DNA of 64,000 nucleotides from Polyodon spathula (taxonomy: Eukaryota; Chordata; Actinopteri; Acipenseriformes; Polyodontidae): NCBI RefSeq assembly GCF_017654505.1, contig NC_054548.1:27808969-27872968 (forward strand), read 5' to 3'. A program made the translations under genes and the position numbers. The notes under the pieces were generated by a model. The model was given only the letters and a program-made list of their open reading frames with translations. It was not told the DNA's origin and did not search any database. Positions 44,601 through 57,090 of the stretch are shown piece by piece (within the stretch, counting starts at the first letter, position 1; each line of letters starts with the position of its first letter).

Positions 44601-45597
44601 AAAGACAATATTCCTCCATCCAGGAGAGCAACCACCAAGAAAAGGTGTTAAAACCAGGCCACGCCCAGGACAACTGGAAGCTGCTAGAGACTGGAAGATG
44701 CTGGCAGATGTTGATCAATGGCTTATTTTTCCACCTGAGATTGCCACCACTAACCTTTGACCACACATTGTCTTGTGGTCTGGATCAGTACGCCTTATTC
44801 ATCTGGTAGAGTTAACAGTGCCATGGGAGGATACTGTGGATGAGGCATATGAGAGGAAGAAACTTCGGTATGCTCAACTAACTGCTGAAGCGGAACAGCG
44901 AGGATGAAGAGTCCGAGTTTACCCAGTGGACGTGGGTTGTCGAGAATTTGTGCACACTCTACAAACCGATTTCTCAGAGATGTCGGGTTCAGTGGCCAAG
45001 AGTTGTGTCACACAGTGAAGAACTTATCTGAAGCAGCAGAAAGGAGCGGCAACTGGCTGTGGTTGAGGCAGAAAGATTCTGTATAGGGATCTCAAGCACA
45101 ATAGAAAGAAAGCAACGCTGATGTATGGGTAAGTAAGCTTGGCTGAGCTGAGTGGGGGATGGAGGCGGATGATGCTTGGAAGCTATAATAACGTTGAGCC
45201 CTCTTGATGTGTCGTGGGCTAGTCGACGAAACATGAGGACGGAAGGTGCCTACTTGAAGATCCCAGAGATGTACCCTACAATCCAGACAGTTGTCATGCT
45301 GATGTGCTGGGGAGTCCGCACTGGGTTGATCCCCGGAGCCAGCATCGCCGCCATTGTGTGTGCTGATGCGCTGAGAAGGCAAACTAAGCTGATCCCTGGA
45401 GTCAACATTACACTTGAGCAGTCAACACCAGACAGAAGGATATCTACATCATCAGATGGAAAGCAACGCAATTGGATGGAGATGCAGATGGATCATATTA
45501 GTTTACTGTAAAGCTATGTCTTAGTTGGTGCTTATCTTGGTGAGAGCCGAGTTCAAATCAGCATGAAGTTTAACATCTATCCTCATGTAATATAAAT
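41645..45597 (+). mobile_element. R2/HERO-like LINE with restriction-like endonuclease, decayed
   Basis: One protein can be followed across many frames: an N-terminal zinc-finger-like segment, a basic linker, a reverse transcriptase and a C-terminal restriction-like endonuclease. That order is characteristic of the older LINE clades (R2, HERO, NeSL) and not of CR1. The 3' non-coding part runs from about 45080 to 45597. Confidence 0.82.
41689..45080 (+). pseudogene. polyprotein pseudogene of the R2/HERO-like LINE
   Basis: The N-terminus has CVCSKV...GFKIHQGRIKCL, a zinc-finger-like motif. The linker (42015-42710) is basic and coiled-coil-like. The reverse transcriptase shows SSPGPNGVPC, GIPGFPGCLEH, VTFLDLANAYGSVPH (motif A) and YMDD at 43435-43446 (motif C), then KPVKSLWRWYD. 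The endonuclease region has the Cys pair CPLC (about 44437) and VELTVPWED. The expected PD catalytic pair reads PH at about 44760. Frameshifts and stops occur throughout (for example near 42010, 42778, 43017, 43297, 44238 and 44470). Confidence 0.85.
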
Positions 45598-47091
45598 AAA
45601 AGTTATTCTGGAAGTAGTAATACCAGCTATATTATGGATTTCAAGTATAAAGCGACCGTTGCCATAGAAATTGGCAGGCAACACAAATTGCTATTAAAAA
45701 CAGTGAACAGTTTAAGACACTTTTTGGGTCTAAGAAAATGATTAAAGTAATACAGTATTTCTGAACAAGATAAGAATTGATCAGCAAGGCACCAGCATTA
45801 CACATGATGGAACACTGGCACCAAGGACTACAATCTCGATAAGAGGTTGTAATGACAAAGAGAATAGCAATTACTCTACTGGAGAGCTTTGGAGAACAAG
45901 AAGAGAAACCCAGACCATGGTGGTTGCCACAAGAGGGGCAGAAGTCATTGAGGAATTATTGCAACCATTTAACCAGCATGACCTACCAGCACTGATCACA
46001 AGCAAAGTAAAACTTACGCAATAAAGCACCACAACTAATACTGATCTACAGAACCATTTACCCCAATGTAGTTGTCTTCTTTGACTTTTGTGTTTAAAAA
46101 TCCTAGTTAGAGAATGTCCTTTTCAATATAATTGTTCTGTACTATTGACAAATGTCAATCCTTACCAGTGATGTTTTACATAATCAGTTTTGCTTTCTTT
46201 TGTCCTATTCTGATCATGAGGCTGTAAGGATTTTGTTGCTTTGTTGGTTTTGTTCATTTCTTGCATTTAAGTTTCTATTTGCTAATACCCGCCATACCCA
46301 CGCATGGTGCCATACAAACAGTACTGTCAAAAATGTGTCAAATACAATGTAATTTCCTTTGGTAAAAAGTAAAGAAAATATACAAGTGTTAAAACATGCT
46401 CCAATTAACCCTACACCTGCCATTAAACACACACAGACAAATTTGTTTTCAAGAAAAGGTGTATACAATAATACAAACTAAACCATATAATAGCCAACAA
46501 TTTTCATTGCAATCGCAAACATGCTACAGTAATTTGGAAAAACTACACCAGCACAAAAGCTGCTTAACAAGCAGAAAAGGCAATATATTCTGACATTGAA
46601 AAATGAAGAGTCTATAATTTCCTTGTAAGTCTTTACCTATAAAAACATATTTCTAACTGGGTAGAGCAAAAAAGTAAACCTAACCTATTTGGGTTTGTTA
46701 TAAACTATGTCAAATATGCAAATAACATTTGGCATTGACTACCTGAGGGACAGGAGCTCAGGATTTCAAGTGCCAGAATTAATTGAAACAGACATCTGGT
46801 GTTTCAACTAGTCATCACCTAGAGAGAAAATTACAGTTATATTCCCTGCTGTCTCATACACTGTGTCAATTACCTTCTTGGGTTAGATGTGTCGCTAGCC
46901 TCTGAAGATTGAAGAGCAACAGAAATTATGCAATGTTATTTCCTCAGGTTAATAACAATCAGTGAATGATTGAATCGTTATTCTGCTTCAGCCTCCATTT
47001 TCTATGTATCATATGCCACTGCTTCCAAAAATTGCATATGGAAGTAATGTAAGCTTGCATTAATTGCTGTTATGCACTTTCAAATGGTTTA
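45598..47091. other. no gene recognised
   Basis: AT-rich DNA lies between the LINE and the piggyBac element, with no supported coding region or repeat boundary. Confidence 0.5.
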
Positions 47092-47478
47092 TTAACACCA
47101 AAACCGCCATGTGGGTCAATGTGACCCATTTTGGAGTTATAATTTTAATTACTCTTCCATTGTGAATCGTATGTCCATAATTTTCCTAAATATATGACTT
47201 AAATATCCCGACAGTGTTTGAGCACCAGATTTACAAAAATAATATTTTTATAAGCACTTCTACCTAGAACCGCCACGTGGGTCACTTTGACCCATGTATT
47301 ACAATACATGTTATTCTTTTTAATATTGTCGACAGTCTTGCTTGTTCTTTGCATTACAATCAATCTCGCAATGACAGGGTGTGTACATGTGTATTCTAAT
47401 CTAATGTCATCATGTGGCTACTTTGCATAGCAATTCATTGTTACAAGTACAGTAACAGAGAATAGGCAGGGAAGTAAA

Positions 47479-49180
47479 ATGGCTGAAAGACGGAGATTGA
47501 GAAGATAACAGGTGCTTGAAATGCTCCACACTCTGTCTGAAGATGTGTCTGATGTTGGGGATCTGAGTGACAATGACAGCGACCATTCCTGGATTCTAGA
47601 AACAAGCAGTTCCAAGAGTGAAAGCAAAGACAATGTGAAAGAATTGTCAGCAGGTCTTCCACAAACAGGGTTCACCTGGTGTAGAGATTGAGATTGTGAA
47701 AAAAAAAAGATGATTCCTGGACATTATCTGTGGACGAGTGTGTCAGTGTGCCCCGCCCCACTGCATATTTGTTGTGGTTTATGACGTATGTATTGTGTTA
47801 ATGTTGGTGTATTGTAGTTGGTATACGGGATATAATATTGGTTACGAGCATGAGTGTTTAAAATGTATATTTGTATTTAGGATTGCACAGCACTTCACGT
47901 GCAGGTAAAATGTAATAATATGTGAGCACAGGGAATTGCACTAAATAAATTCACGTGCAGTTGAACCGAGACTCCAATTGAATGATTGAATCAAGTCTCG
48001 GTACAACTGCATAAAAGCAGCATGTTGTCACTCACTCAGGTTTATGTGTCGTGAGTGGAGAAGGGGATTGGAGACGGAGGTAATAGTAGTAATAATAATA
48101 ATCATAATAACACCTCACCGTATTTGTCTGTATAGTCAGTTTTGTTTGTCTCTTTGTTTTGGCTACCAGTGCCATGTCCAGTATTTTGTTTGTCTTTACA
48201 ACCTTTTATTTTCTGTTTGCTAATAAACCGTGCAGCAGCACATTCAAATTCAACTCACTCACCACTCTGTGTTTCATTTCCTGGTTCTGACATCACCACT
48301 ACAGCCTTGTGACAAGGAGTTACAAGCGACCATTGCAATCCTGTATGTTCGTGGTATGTACGGGGGCAAAAGCCAGTACTTAGAGAGCTACTGGTCAACA
48401 CAGTGGGGGATTTTGTTTTTTATTGAGAAAATGTCTAGAAATTGCTTCCGTGAAATTCTCAAATTCATCTGTTTTGATCTGAGAGCAATGAGGAGTATGT
48501 GACTTGAGACAGATACATTTACCCTGGCTTCTAAAGTCTGGAATGGCTTTATTGAAAACAGCTTTGGCTGCTATAAGCCAGGTGCAAACATCACAGTGGA
48601 TGAGCAGCTATTTCCCATGAAAGCACTGTGTTGCGGGACACAGTACATGTACAACAAACGACTGTGCCACCCTGAGTGTGTACATGTGCAAGAAACAAAA
48701 AAATGTGCCCAGGTCTTTACACAGCTCAGTGACCATTGGGACTGATGCAAAAAAGAAGCCAAAGACTGTTAAATACTACAATGATACCAAGTACGGAGTG
48801 GACATATGGGACCAGATGGCACAGCAGTACTCTGTCAAAGGTGGTTCTCGCAAATGGACTGTGGCTGGTTTTTTTTACAATGTTTTGGACCTGGTAATGC
48901 ACCGATGTCAACATCATTTTACAGTTAGCCACAGAGCTTCGGCTGAAACATCTGGATCAGAAACGGGAAAAGAAGCCTGCAAATGCCCCTCAACCTTCAT
49001 CCAGTGCTTCACCTGCTGGCACAAGCAAGACGAAAATGAGCCAGGTAGCATAGTGTAATGACAATAAAACTGTGGATGTCTCCACCCATTGTCAAAAGAC
49101 AGTTTGTGGCAAATGCACAGGAAAAATTGAGAAGCATTTTTTTCTGTGTGGGCTGTGTAACTCAGTAAGCTGCCAGGTCG
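47479..49180 (+). pseudogene. piggyBac transposase pseudogene
   Basis: The ATG at 47479 is followed by MAERRRLRR, an early TAA and an acidic N-terminus. The core resumes after the LTR with ELQATIAILYVRG-like sequence, then KFICFDL. The first catalytic Asp is in ITVDEQLFP. A deletion of roughly 150 residues removes the middle of the catalytic core including the second Asp. The last Asp remains in YGVDIWDQMAQQYSV. A C-terminal Cys-rich zinc finger (VCGKC...FLCGLC) is readable after a frameshift near 49060. It is inactive. Confidence 0.88.
47739..48314 (+). mobile_element. solo LTR (A/D family) inside piggyBac
   Basis: It begins TGTGTCAG and ends GTGACA, with flanking ACGAG and AGGAG as a near-perfect duplication. 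Removing it and one duplication copy rejoins the piggyBac frame at VDE-LQAT. It contains the dyad (TGCAGTTG(A)ACCGAGACT paired with AGTCTCGGTACAACTGCA) directly followed by TAAAAG. Confidence 0.88.
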
Positions 49181-49782
49181 AACACTTAGAAAGAAATGAT
49201 ACAGAAGCCTCATTGAACAGTGTTTTACACAAAGCACTTTCACTTTCAATACTGGAAGTTGTATTATATTTACTTTTTAATGTTATTTACAAAAATAAAT
49301 AAATCGTTTTCACAATGTTCTATATACATATACATGTGTAGACCCATTTAGACTATAGTTTCTTTTGAAATGTTTATTTTAATAGTTTTTCATTTTTTTG
49401 TAGTTGTGCTGCTACTTTTGAAAATAAAATCTTTTATATTTATTTTTTCATATAAATATGGTGTTTGTTCTATTGAAATGTTAGATATGATGTTCACGAT
49501 AAAACTTTTGAGTTGTATTTAGTTTAGAAATATATGGGTCAAAGTGACCCACGTGGCTGTTCTAAGTAATTTGAAAATCCAGCAGTTTCAGTGTTAATAC
49601 GTTGTCTACCTTCCTTAAGTTCCAGCTGCATGATACTAAAGAGTGCAATTCTGTTTTGTCAAGCATAATTTTTAATCTTGGCCTTGACATACTGTCTCCT
49701 TTTCTCATTATACGTGTGTTAGACAATAACAGAAACACCAGTTCTATGTAGCATATAGTTTTGTGTAAATAGTATATCCTTC

Positions 49783-50406
49783 TGTCACAGAGATGGCTGT
49801 AGTGGGTGATGTCAGACCCGGAACAATGACACAGGACAGACAGAGACGTGAATGTTTGGCGAAGCTGAGCTGTGTTCAGCATTTTTAATAAACAAAATAA
49901 AAGAGATTTAAACAAAGCAGCACATGGCACTTGACGCCAAACTAAACAGATAAACAAAACGACAAAACAGTAAACGAAACAGACTAACAAACGGCAGACG
50001 AACAGACAAACACTGTGAGTGAAATTATAATCTACTTAATGCTTTTGCTTTCTCCTCTCCACACCCGTTCTCCACTCACCAAACACACAACCCTGAGAGT
50101 GAAAACATGCTGCTTTTACGCAGCTGTACAGAGACATGATTGCTAATCAATCATTCAGTTGGAGTCTCGGTACAACTGCACGTGAATTAATAAAGTGCAA
50201 TTCCCCATGCTCGCATATTATTAGATTGTACCTGCACCTGAAGTGCTGTGCAATCCTCATGCCTAAATACAAATATACATTTTAAACAACTCGTGTTCCA
50301 CAGACCCATTTGTATTCCGTGTATCAAAGACTATACACCAACATTAACACACTACATGTAACATACAACACAAATAAATAGACCAGGGGTGGGGTACTTT
50401 GCCACA
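49783..50406 (-). repeat. 3' LTR of element D
   Basis: On the minus strand it begins TGTGGCAAAG after a G-rich polypurine tract (complement of the CCCCCCC at about 50411) and ends at 49783. Confidence 0.9.
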
Positions 50407-50639
50407 TATACCCCCCCTTGTGCAAAGCACAGCGGGCCTCAATGGCCACCTCCCCCCTTAAAAACCCAGCAGTCCAGGTCAAAGTCTTGGGCCGTGAAGG
50501 GAATCTTCACTGGGGCCATGGCTGAAAATGCTGTCAGCTCCCTTGCCGGTAGTGGCATGGCTGATAGCATGGTGGTCCATTCCCGCAGCAGAAAAGCTGC
50601 TCTGTCCCGTTGCACCCCTGGCAGTGGGAGCAGCATGTA

Positions 50640-51628
50640 GCCTCCTGGCGACGGAGGTGGGAGCGACGTGTAGTCTCCTGGCGATGGAGGTGGGAGCGGC
50701 GTGTAGTCTACTCTTATTTCAGGGGACTGGTGCGGCTCTCCCTCTCTTGCAGGGGACTGGTGCGGCTCTCCCTCTCTTGCAGGGGACTGGTGCGGCTCTC
50801 CCTCACTTGCAGGGGATGGGTGCAGCTCTCCCTCAAGGGGAGAAACTAGCAGGTATTCTTTCTCTGCTGGTGGAGATGGGGACAGCAGGCACTTCCTCTG
50901 CTGGTGGAGGCAGAAACAGCAGGTATGCTTCCTTTGCTGGTGGCTTGGGTCCTGTGGTCATGGGATTCTCCTTCTCAGGCTGTGGATGCACCGACTCCCC
51001 CTTTTGGGCTGTGGACGCAACAACTCCCCCCTCTCCCCCCCTCTCCCCCCCTCTTTGGGCTGTGGATGCACCGACTCCTCCCTCTTGGATTGTGTATGAC
51101 GTTTGGGCTCCTCCCAATGAGGCATAGGACGTTCTGGCTCCTCCCACTCAGACGTAGGACGACCGGGATCCTCGTCGTCCTCCTCCTCCTCCTCATAACT
51201 GCGGAAGGGACAGGAGGCAAAGTAATACTTACCATCGCAGAGGGGGCACAACGGCGATGGCAGCCAGTTGGGTCCTGACTTCCTAGCCCTCCAGTGGAAC
51301 CAGTCATCTGTGTCTTCCCCCATCCCATCTTTCGGGACAATGCCAGCAACTCTACCTGGACAGAGCAGTGCATGGTGGTGTGATTGGTTTTGCCACAGGT
51401 GAAACACCACAGCCCTGCTTGCTCCTTTCCCCCTTTTCTCTGCTGCTGTTGCAGCTTTTATCTCCCCCTCCTTCTCATCTTCCTCTCCTGGGCTAGTTCC
51501 TCCTCCTCTTGGAAGGGGCAGACAGCCACCAAATGCCTGTACTCCCCGCAGGCAAGGCACCAGCCTTGGTCCTCCAGACCACTGAAAAGCTATTCCAGCT
51601 CCTTGCAACTGTTCCTCTAGCCTTCCAT
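50640..51628 (-). pseudogene. zinc-knuckle/Pro-Glu-rich ORF of element D
   Basis: The ATG at 51628 (minus) follows an A-rich leader, and a TAG comes three codons later. Two good C-x2-C-x4-H-x4-C knuckles are readable: CLACGEYRHLVAVC (51528-51559) and CFTCGKTNHTTMHC (51365-51406). A third, degenerate CPLC...CPF stretch precedes SYEEEEEDDED. The remainder is Pro/Glu-rich with SEWEEPERP-type repeats. Frameshifts and stops break it repeatedly. It gives the best view of the ancestral knuckle arrangement. Confidence 0.72.
50730..50835 (-). repeat. 30-bp tandem repeat in element D
   Basis: Three to four units of GGGGACTGGTGCGGCTCTCC plus 10 bases run in tandem. A second, 33-bp type repeat lies just before it (about 50636-50710). 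Confidence 0.88.
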
Positions 51629-51684
51629 ATTTTTTTTAACTAAAATAAAAAGCTCTTTCCTTGGTCTGACGCTTGGAGGCGCTT

Positions 51685-51702
51685 ATCCCACGCAGGACAC
51701 CA
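51685..51702 (-). promoter_or_regulatory. primer-binding site of element D
   Basis: Read on the minus strand it is TGGTGTCCTGCGTGGGAT, identical to element B and 2 bp from the 5' LTR. Confidence 0.65.
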
Positions 51703-51704
51703 TA

Positions 51705-52257
51705 TGTCACAAAGACGGCTATAGTGGGTGACATCAAACCTGGAACAATAAACAAAGGACAGACAGAGACATGGATGTTTGGTAAATCTGAGCTGTGCAA
51801 AGCAGCACACGACACTTGATGCCAAACAAAACAGACAACCAAAATGACAAAACAATAAACGAAACACCCTAACAAACGACAGACGAACAGACAAACACAG
51901 TGAGTGAAATTATGATCTACTTTACTTAATGCTTTTGCTTTCTCCTCTCCACACCCGTTCTCCACTCACCGAAAACACAACCTCAAGTGAGTGAAAACAT
52001 GTTGCTTTTATGCAGCTGTACCGAGACTCGATTGCTAATCAATCATTCAATTGGAGTCTTGGTACAACTGAACGTGAATTAATAAAGTGCAATTCCCTGT
52101 GCTCGCATATTATTACATTTTACCTGCACGTGAAGTGCTGTGCAATCCTCGTGCCTAAATACAAATCCCGTGTAACAATGACCATACACAAACATTAACA
52201 CAGTACACGTAACATACAACACAAATAAATAGCCCAGGGGCGGGGCACTTTGCCACA
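51705..52257 (-). repeat. 5' LTR of element D
   Basis: On the minus strand it begins TGTGGCAAAGTGCCCCGCC and ends GTGACA. The dyad (about 52016-52073) precedes the TATA-like CATAAAAG. Confidence 0.9.
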
Positions 52258-52262
52258 CCTTC

Positions 52263-52565
52263 ACATGTGGTAGACCCGACCAAATGACACCTCTCAAGTA
52301 TATTATGTAATATATAAACCCTGAAGGAAGTATATGTTGTAATACAGTAATGCGTCGTGTATCCGCCCTAACCGTTTATTTGCCATGATCAGTCTCTCCA
52401 GAAACATTAGTTTATTATTGAACAGGGAAGATTAGTTCAGAGATTTTGTACATTGTGTTGGATCTGCTCCAGGTGATGCCATTGCTGATAGTGTCACATG
52501 AGCTGTTCAGTGTGTTTTATGCAGAATTGTGATGCATAACATGACGCAAAAAATACAAACAGAAA

Positions 52566-52605
<40 letters not shown>

Positions 52606-55600
52606 TAACATATTATTTTTCTAACAGTGGAAACCTCATTACTGTGTCTGGTAAGGCCCTTCTTATTATATCAAATAACTCTTTCTTCGACTCTGCCATT
52701 TAACTGCACAATGCGGGCATACTAGCAAAGCTCTCTTTTTTGGATTATGTTGCTTCATTTTAATGTAGGCCTGTTAATTTTGTATATCCCTGTATAAAAA
52801 GCAAACAAACAATACTCAATCACAACAGTATTTGTACTGAGGTTGCACTATTTGAAGGGAGCTCTGACTTTCTGAATATAGTCCTTACATGGTGGTGTCT
52901 TAATCCTATTCCTGCTTACTTCATGTTCGTGGCCCCTCAGCAATAACTGAGTAAAATAGGAATCGTACAATAATATGCAAAGAAAATATGCAGTAATATC
53001 ACTGATAAATGGAAAAATTAACTTGGAATAACTGTAATGAGCATTAACAGCCAATTCACCTAATTGCTCTCCAGAATGTAAATTGTGTTGTACTATATTG
53101 TATAGTTGTACTTATACTTAAGAATTAGCATGTCAGATAGACACTCCATTGTATTGTATTGCAGCAGGTGAGCAAGCTGCTGACAGTGCAAAGAAAAGTA
53201 GAACCTAATGCCTACGTAATTCTGAGACCTTTTTTTTTTTACTTATCAGAGATTATTACAACGCTGCTATTCTTGATGTTTGCTTTTTCCCACGTTTGCA
53301 CCTTTATCTGATACAGCTGAACCTGGGCATGGCTCTAGATCAAATGAAGTATAAATGCCCTGGATAAAAAGGAATTCAAGATGGCAGGATTATTGAAATA
53401 TGTAATGGCTAAGAATCTTTCAACACTGCATTTTATTTGCAATGTCGCTTGATATTTCATTTTTTCCCTTTTTTCTCCAGGTACTTATTGAGTGATCAAA
53501 TTAATACATATTTATATTTTTTTAATGACTGTGTTTAGAAAGTATGTGTTTTTTGTTTTTTTTTTGGGGGGGGGAAGCTGTAACACAGATAGTTCTTATT
53601 TATAACACCATTCTTTATAAAGTAATATGTTGTGCATTAACCTTTACTCTGAGTGTTCCATGACATGATATACTGTAGGGTTTTAACAAACAGTGAATAT
53701 ATAAAATGCCTGCAAATCCTACTACACTATCTGCGCAGCAAGTACAGCACAGCAAAGAAAGGATTTTGACAGGCATCTTTAGTCAAACAGTTTTACTACT
53801 GTTTACATTACATACATTATTATATTTATATTATAGAACAGAATTACAATATGGTAATCTCTCCTTATACAAACCTATGTAATAAACAAAATAATTATTC
53901 TTGCAAATAATATTAAAATGTAGGGCGATTATGAATAGCTAGGTGTGCAAAAAATCCATTCTGTAGGGATAGTGACATCCAACACAGTACTGCTACATTT
54001 AGTCCAGTTTATCTTATTGTCAGACACTTTCTGAATATTTTAAATTGTTCGCATATATTCTGATATGTTAGAAGGATATAGAAAGATAGCATCAGCATCC
54101 AATAAGATGTAATGTTCATCTTTATAGATTTATCTGTACATTGCTTATTGGTTTGTATCAAGGACAGAACAAACAACAGAGGCGTGGGCAACTTTGTCGT
54201 GTTCCCCTCTCTAAAGGAAGGGGGAGGCATAACTCATTTGACCAGATGCTAAATGTACATTCTATGAAGTCTGTACCATGTTTATAAAACCAGGGCCTAA
54301 ACCACAGTGTTTCAAAACTAGCCATAAATATTCCCACTCCAAGTTCTTTCAAAGAATGCAATGAGAAAACAGCACAAATACCAGGGTGTTTCTCAGCAGC
54401 ATGCATTACATGTACATGTAATGATCACAATGTATTACACTTCTTATGTGGTTTTCAGACTAAGCATCAGTAAAACAATTCTACATTACTACACATCAGT
54501 GATATGAGCCTGTGCTTGTGCATTTAAGTGAGCCCTTACAGACAGGTGCAATTTTGTAGAACAATAGCACTTGAATTTAAATTTCAATTATTATCAATTT
54601 CACTTTTTTGTAATGACCCGTGGGTGTTTCTGCTGAAAGTTAACTATTTAGATGTCCTTGTGAATTAAATTATACAGCTTGCATTTTAGAAGAAATAAAT
54701 GGTAACATGGCACTACTTGAAAGAAAACTATTACCAGTAAACTGCCAGTAAGCTCATTAAATACTTATTTTAAGTACATAAGTATATTAAGTACTTTCAA
54801 GAGAAACTATCTCAGTGATGCACAGTGTTAAAAAAAACAAAAAAACAAAAACAAAACAGTATGGAATGGATCTTAAATAATGTAACAAATGAGAAACCAA
54901 TTACAAAGGATTGAATGTGTCCCTATTATGAGTATGCCAGTTTAAACTTTATTATGAGCTTAATTGTTTAAACTGTAGCTTGATCAAACATATACTTAGA
55001 CCCATAGCCATTTACAACTGATAAAATAGACTTGTACTCTGCTGTCGTACCTTTGTTGTGCAATAACGTTTTCAATTTACCTATCATTTTTAGGAAGGGT
55101 TACAACAGACTGTGTCGTCAATGTGGGCATCTTTTATTTTAGTGAGCTGAACTTTGGTAATATTTCTGGAGTCACACATTGCTCTAAAAAGTGTAAGGAC
55201 AGTACAATTAAAAATATGTTTAGGACATACTGTATTGTACAGTAAAATAAATAAATACACAAACTTACTATTAACCATATAGCAAAGTAAAATAGCACAA
55301 CACAACCTCTTAAAAAACCACGTAGCCTCCTATAATGATTTCAGTTTCATGGAGTGTGGCGTGTATGTGCTGCATATTTAGCACATACCATTTTTTGGGG
55401 CAAATCAATTTTTATCCTAAGCTGATCTCCCACTGACTATTGAAGTCTTCTTTTAATTCTATTGCTTTTGATCAGTTGGATCTTGACCATTATGTAAAGC
55501 TGCAATGTAGGTACAGTTGTAATGTACCTACTTTATATACCCATAGTACCTGAAACTTGCATTGCCTGTGTTTCAATTGTATTAATTGAAAAATAAATAT

Positions 55601-56309
55601 CATAGAAAGGAGAGGTGTGAATTGAATTGACTATTTTATTAGTGAACCACCAATTGTCTTACTGAATAAGAAAAAATCCTGCATATTACCAAAACCAGTA
55701 TCAAACACATCTGCTTTTGGGTTTTATGAAATATAATGCAGATATACTGAAACATACAGGCAGATTGCAAAAAACAGTGTCCGTGTATCTTCATCACTCA
55801 TCGATACTTACAATCAGTGTTAAGAAAACAATCCAATTTTAACTTCCATTTTGGGGTACTTTATTGCACTATCCCACTGTTAATGTTTCTTCACATAATA
55901 TAATGGTAAAAGTTATAACAATTTGAATTTGATAAATTAGGGTTTTATATCTGGGCACTTACATTTCAAGATTGATTACTGTTCATAAGTGTGAAAGAGT
56001 TTATTATCTGACTCCTTCCCAGTACATTTGTGTGCATTTAAATAGTCATTACTTGCTATTAGGATTCAAATGCTAAATCAAGCTGTTTATTTTATTATGT
56101 TCATATATTTGTTTGTAGGCCGCTATCTGGAGAACTGCTTAATCAATTGTCCTGGAACTTGAAAGTAACATTATTAGCTGAAGTTATTTAGAATATCGGA
56201 TCCTGGGGATATAGTGAAGTGTCTGTATGTCTGTTCGTCCATCCATGTGCATGTAACACTTATATTTTTGCATTACACTCTTCTGTAATCCTGTTGATGT
56301 ATGTCACGG
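52263..56309. other. no gene recognised; simple repeats
   Basis: About 4 kb of AT-rich DNA with a (TA)n-poly(T) tract at about 52569-52608, a T/G homopolymer run at about 53550-53575 and an A-rich run near 54830. No element boundaries or coding regions are supported. Confidence 0.5.
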
Positions 56310-57059
56310 TGTGACAGAGATCGAATGATTCTTGGTGTTAAATCTCCCTCCCGACCTGTGAGGGCACTATATAAAAGGAACGGAGTACCCTTAACTAAAT
56401 GGCACGACAATTTATTCCTTAGGGTAAGTGGAAGTTGGTCATTTAGGAAGGGGGCTGAGCTACGGCACCCAAGTTAAATGACTCGGATGGGAGACGGCGT
56501 GGCATCCGAGGATAGGAGGAGCGGATGCACTCGCTAACCTAGGGGTCATGAGTGAGGGTATAAATAGGAGGCGTAGTGAAAGTGATATTTTCCTTTGTAT
56601 ATGGTTAGCAAAACAACCTAGAAGGAGTACCGTGCATTTGTGAAAGTAACCGTGAGTGTTTGTTAGTTTGTCTTGTAACGCTGTTTGTTTTGTATTGTCT
56701 GTTTCAAGATTACTAACACAATCCGAAGCTGCAGCCACAGGCCAGCATCAAACCTGAATATCACCACTCACTTTTCACTGAGGAACTGTCTTTGCACCAT
56801 GAGCACTTAATTCACACACTGTAGGAACTGTGTCTGTGTTTGTGTTTTGTGTGGGTAAGAAAAGACTGGTTGCGGGTCAAACCCATGGGTTTTACAAAAC
56901 AGAAGTTATACATTCCGCTGTACCTCATCCATCATTATTATTTACAGGTTTTGCCATAAGGCTCTGGACATTGTATTCATTAATAAACATCTTTGCACCT
57001 ATGGATCATTGTCTGTGTGATTAATCCACTCACCTGCCCATATTCACCACTTTGCCACA
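56310..57059 (+). mobile_element. solo LTR, third family
   Basis: It begins TGTGACAGAG and ends TTGCCACA, with flanks CACGG and CACTG (4 of 5). It contains an 8-bp dyad (CTCGGATG at 56482, CATCCGAG at 56503), TATAAATAGG near 56569 and AATAAACATC near 56980. Confidence 0.7.
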
Positions 57060-57090
57060 CACTGTAATCAACTTTTCCATCATACTGACT

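Larger units (their letters stand above)
47096..49593 (+). mobile_element. piggyBac transposon, with a solo LTR inserted
   Basis: TTAA flanks at 47092-47095 and 49594-49597 bound diverged inverted ends (ACACCAAAACCGCC against ACACTGAAACTGC). Palindromic GTGGGTCA(a/c)tnTGACCCA motifs occur near both ends (about 47112, 47277 and 49534), which is a subterminal repeat arrangement. The transposase lies between them. The solo LTR at 47739-48314 splits the coding region. Confidence 0.82.
49783..52257 (-). mobile_element. LTR retrotransposon D, non-autonomous (minus strand)
   Basis: LTRs at 51705-52257 (5', minus) and 49783-50406 (3') are flanked by the exact duplication CCTTC (49778-49782 and 52258-52262). 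The interior of about 1.3 kb holds zinc knuckles and tandem repeats without pol. The LTR belongs to the same family as A and the solo copies at 47739 and 57091. Confidence 0.92.
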
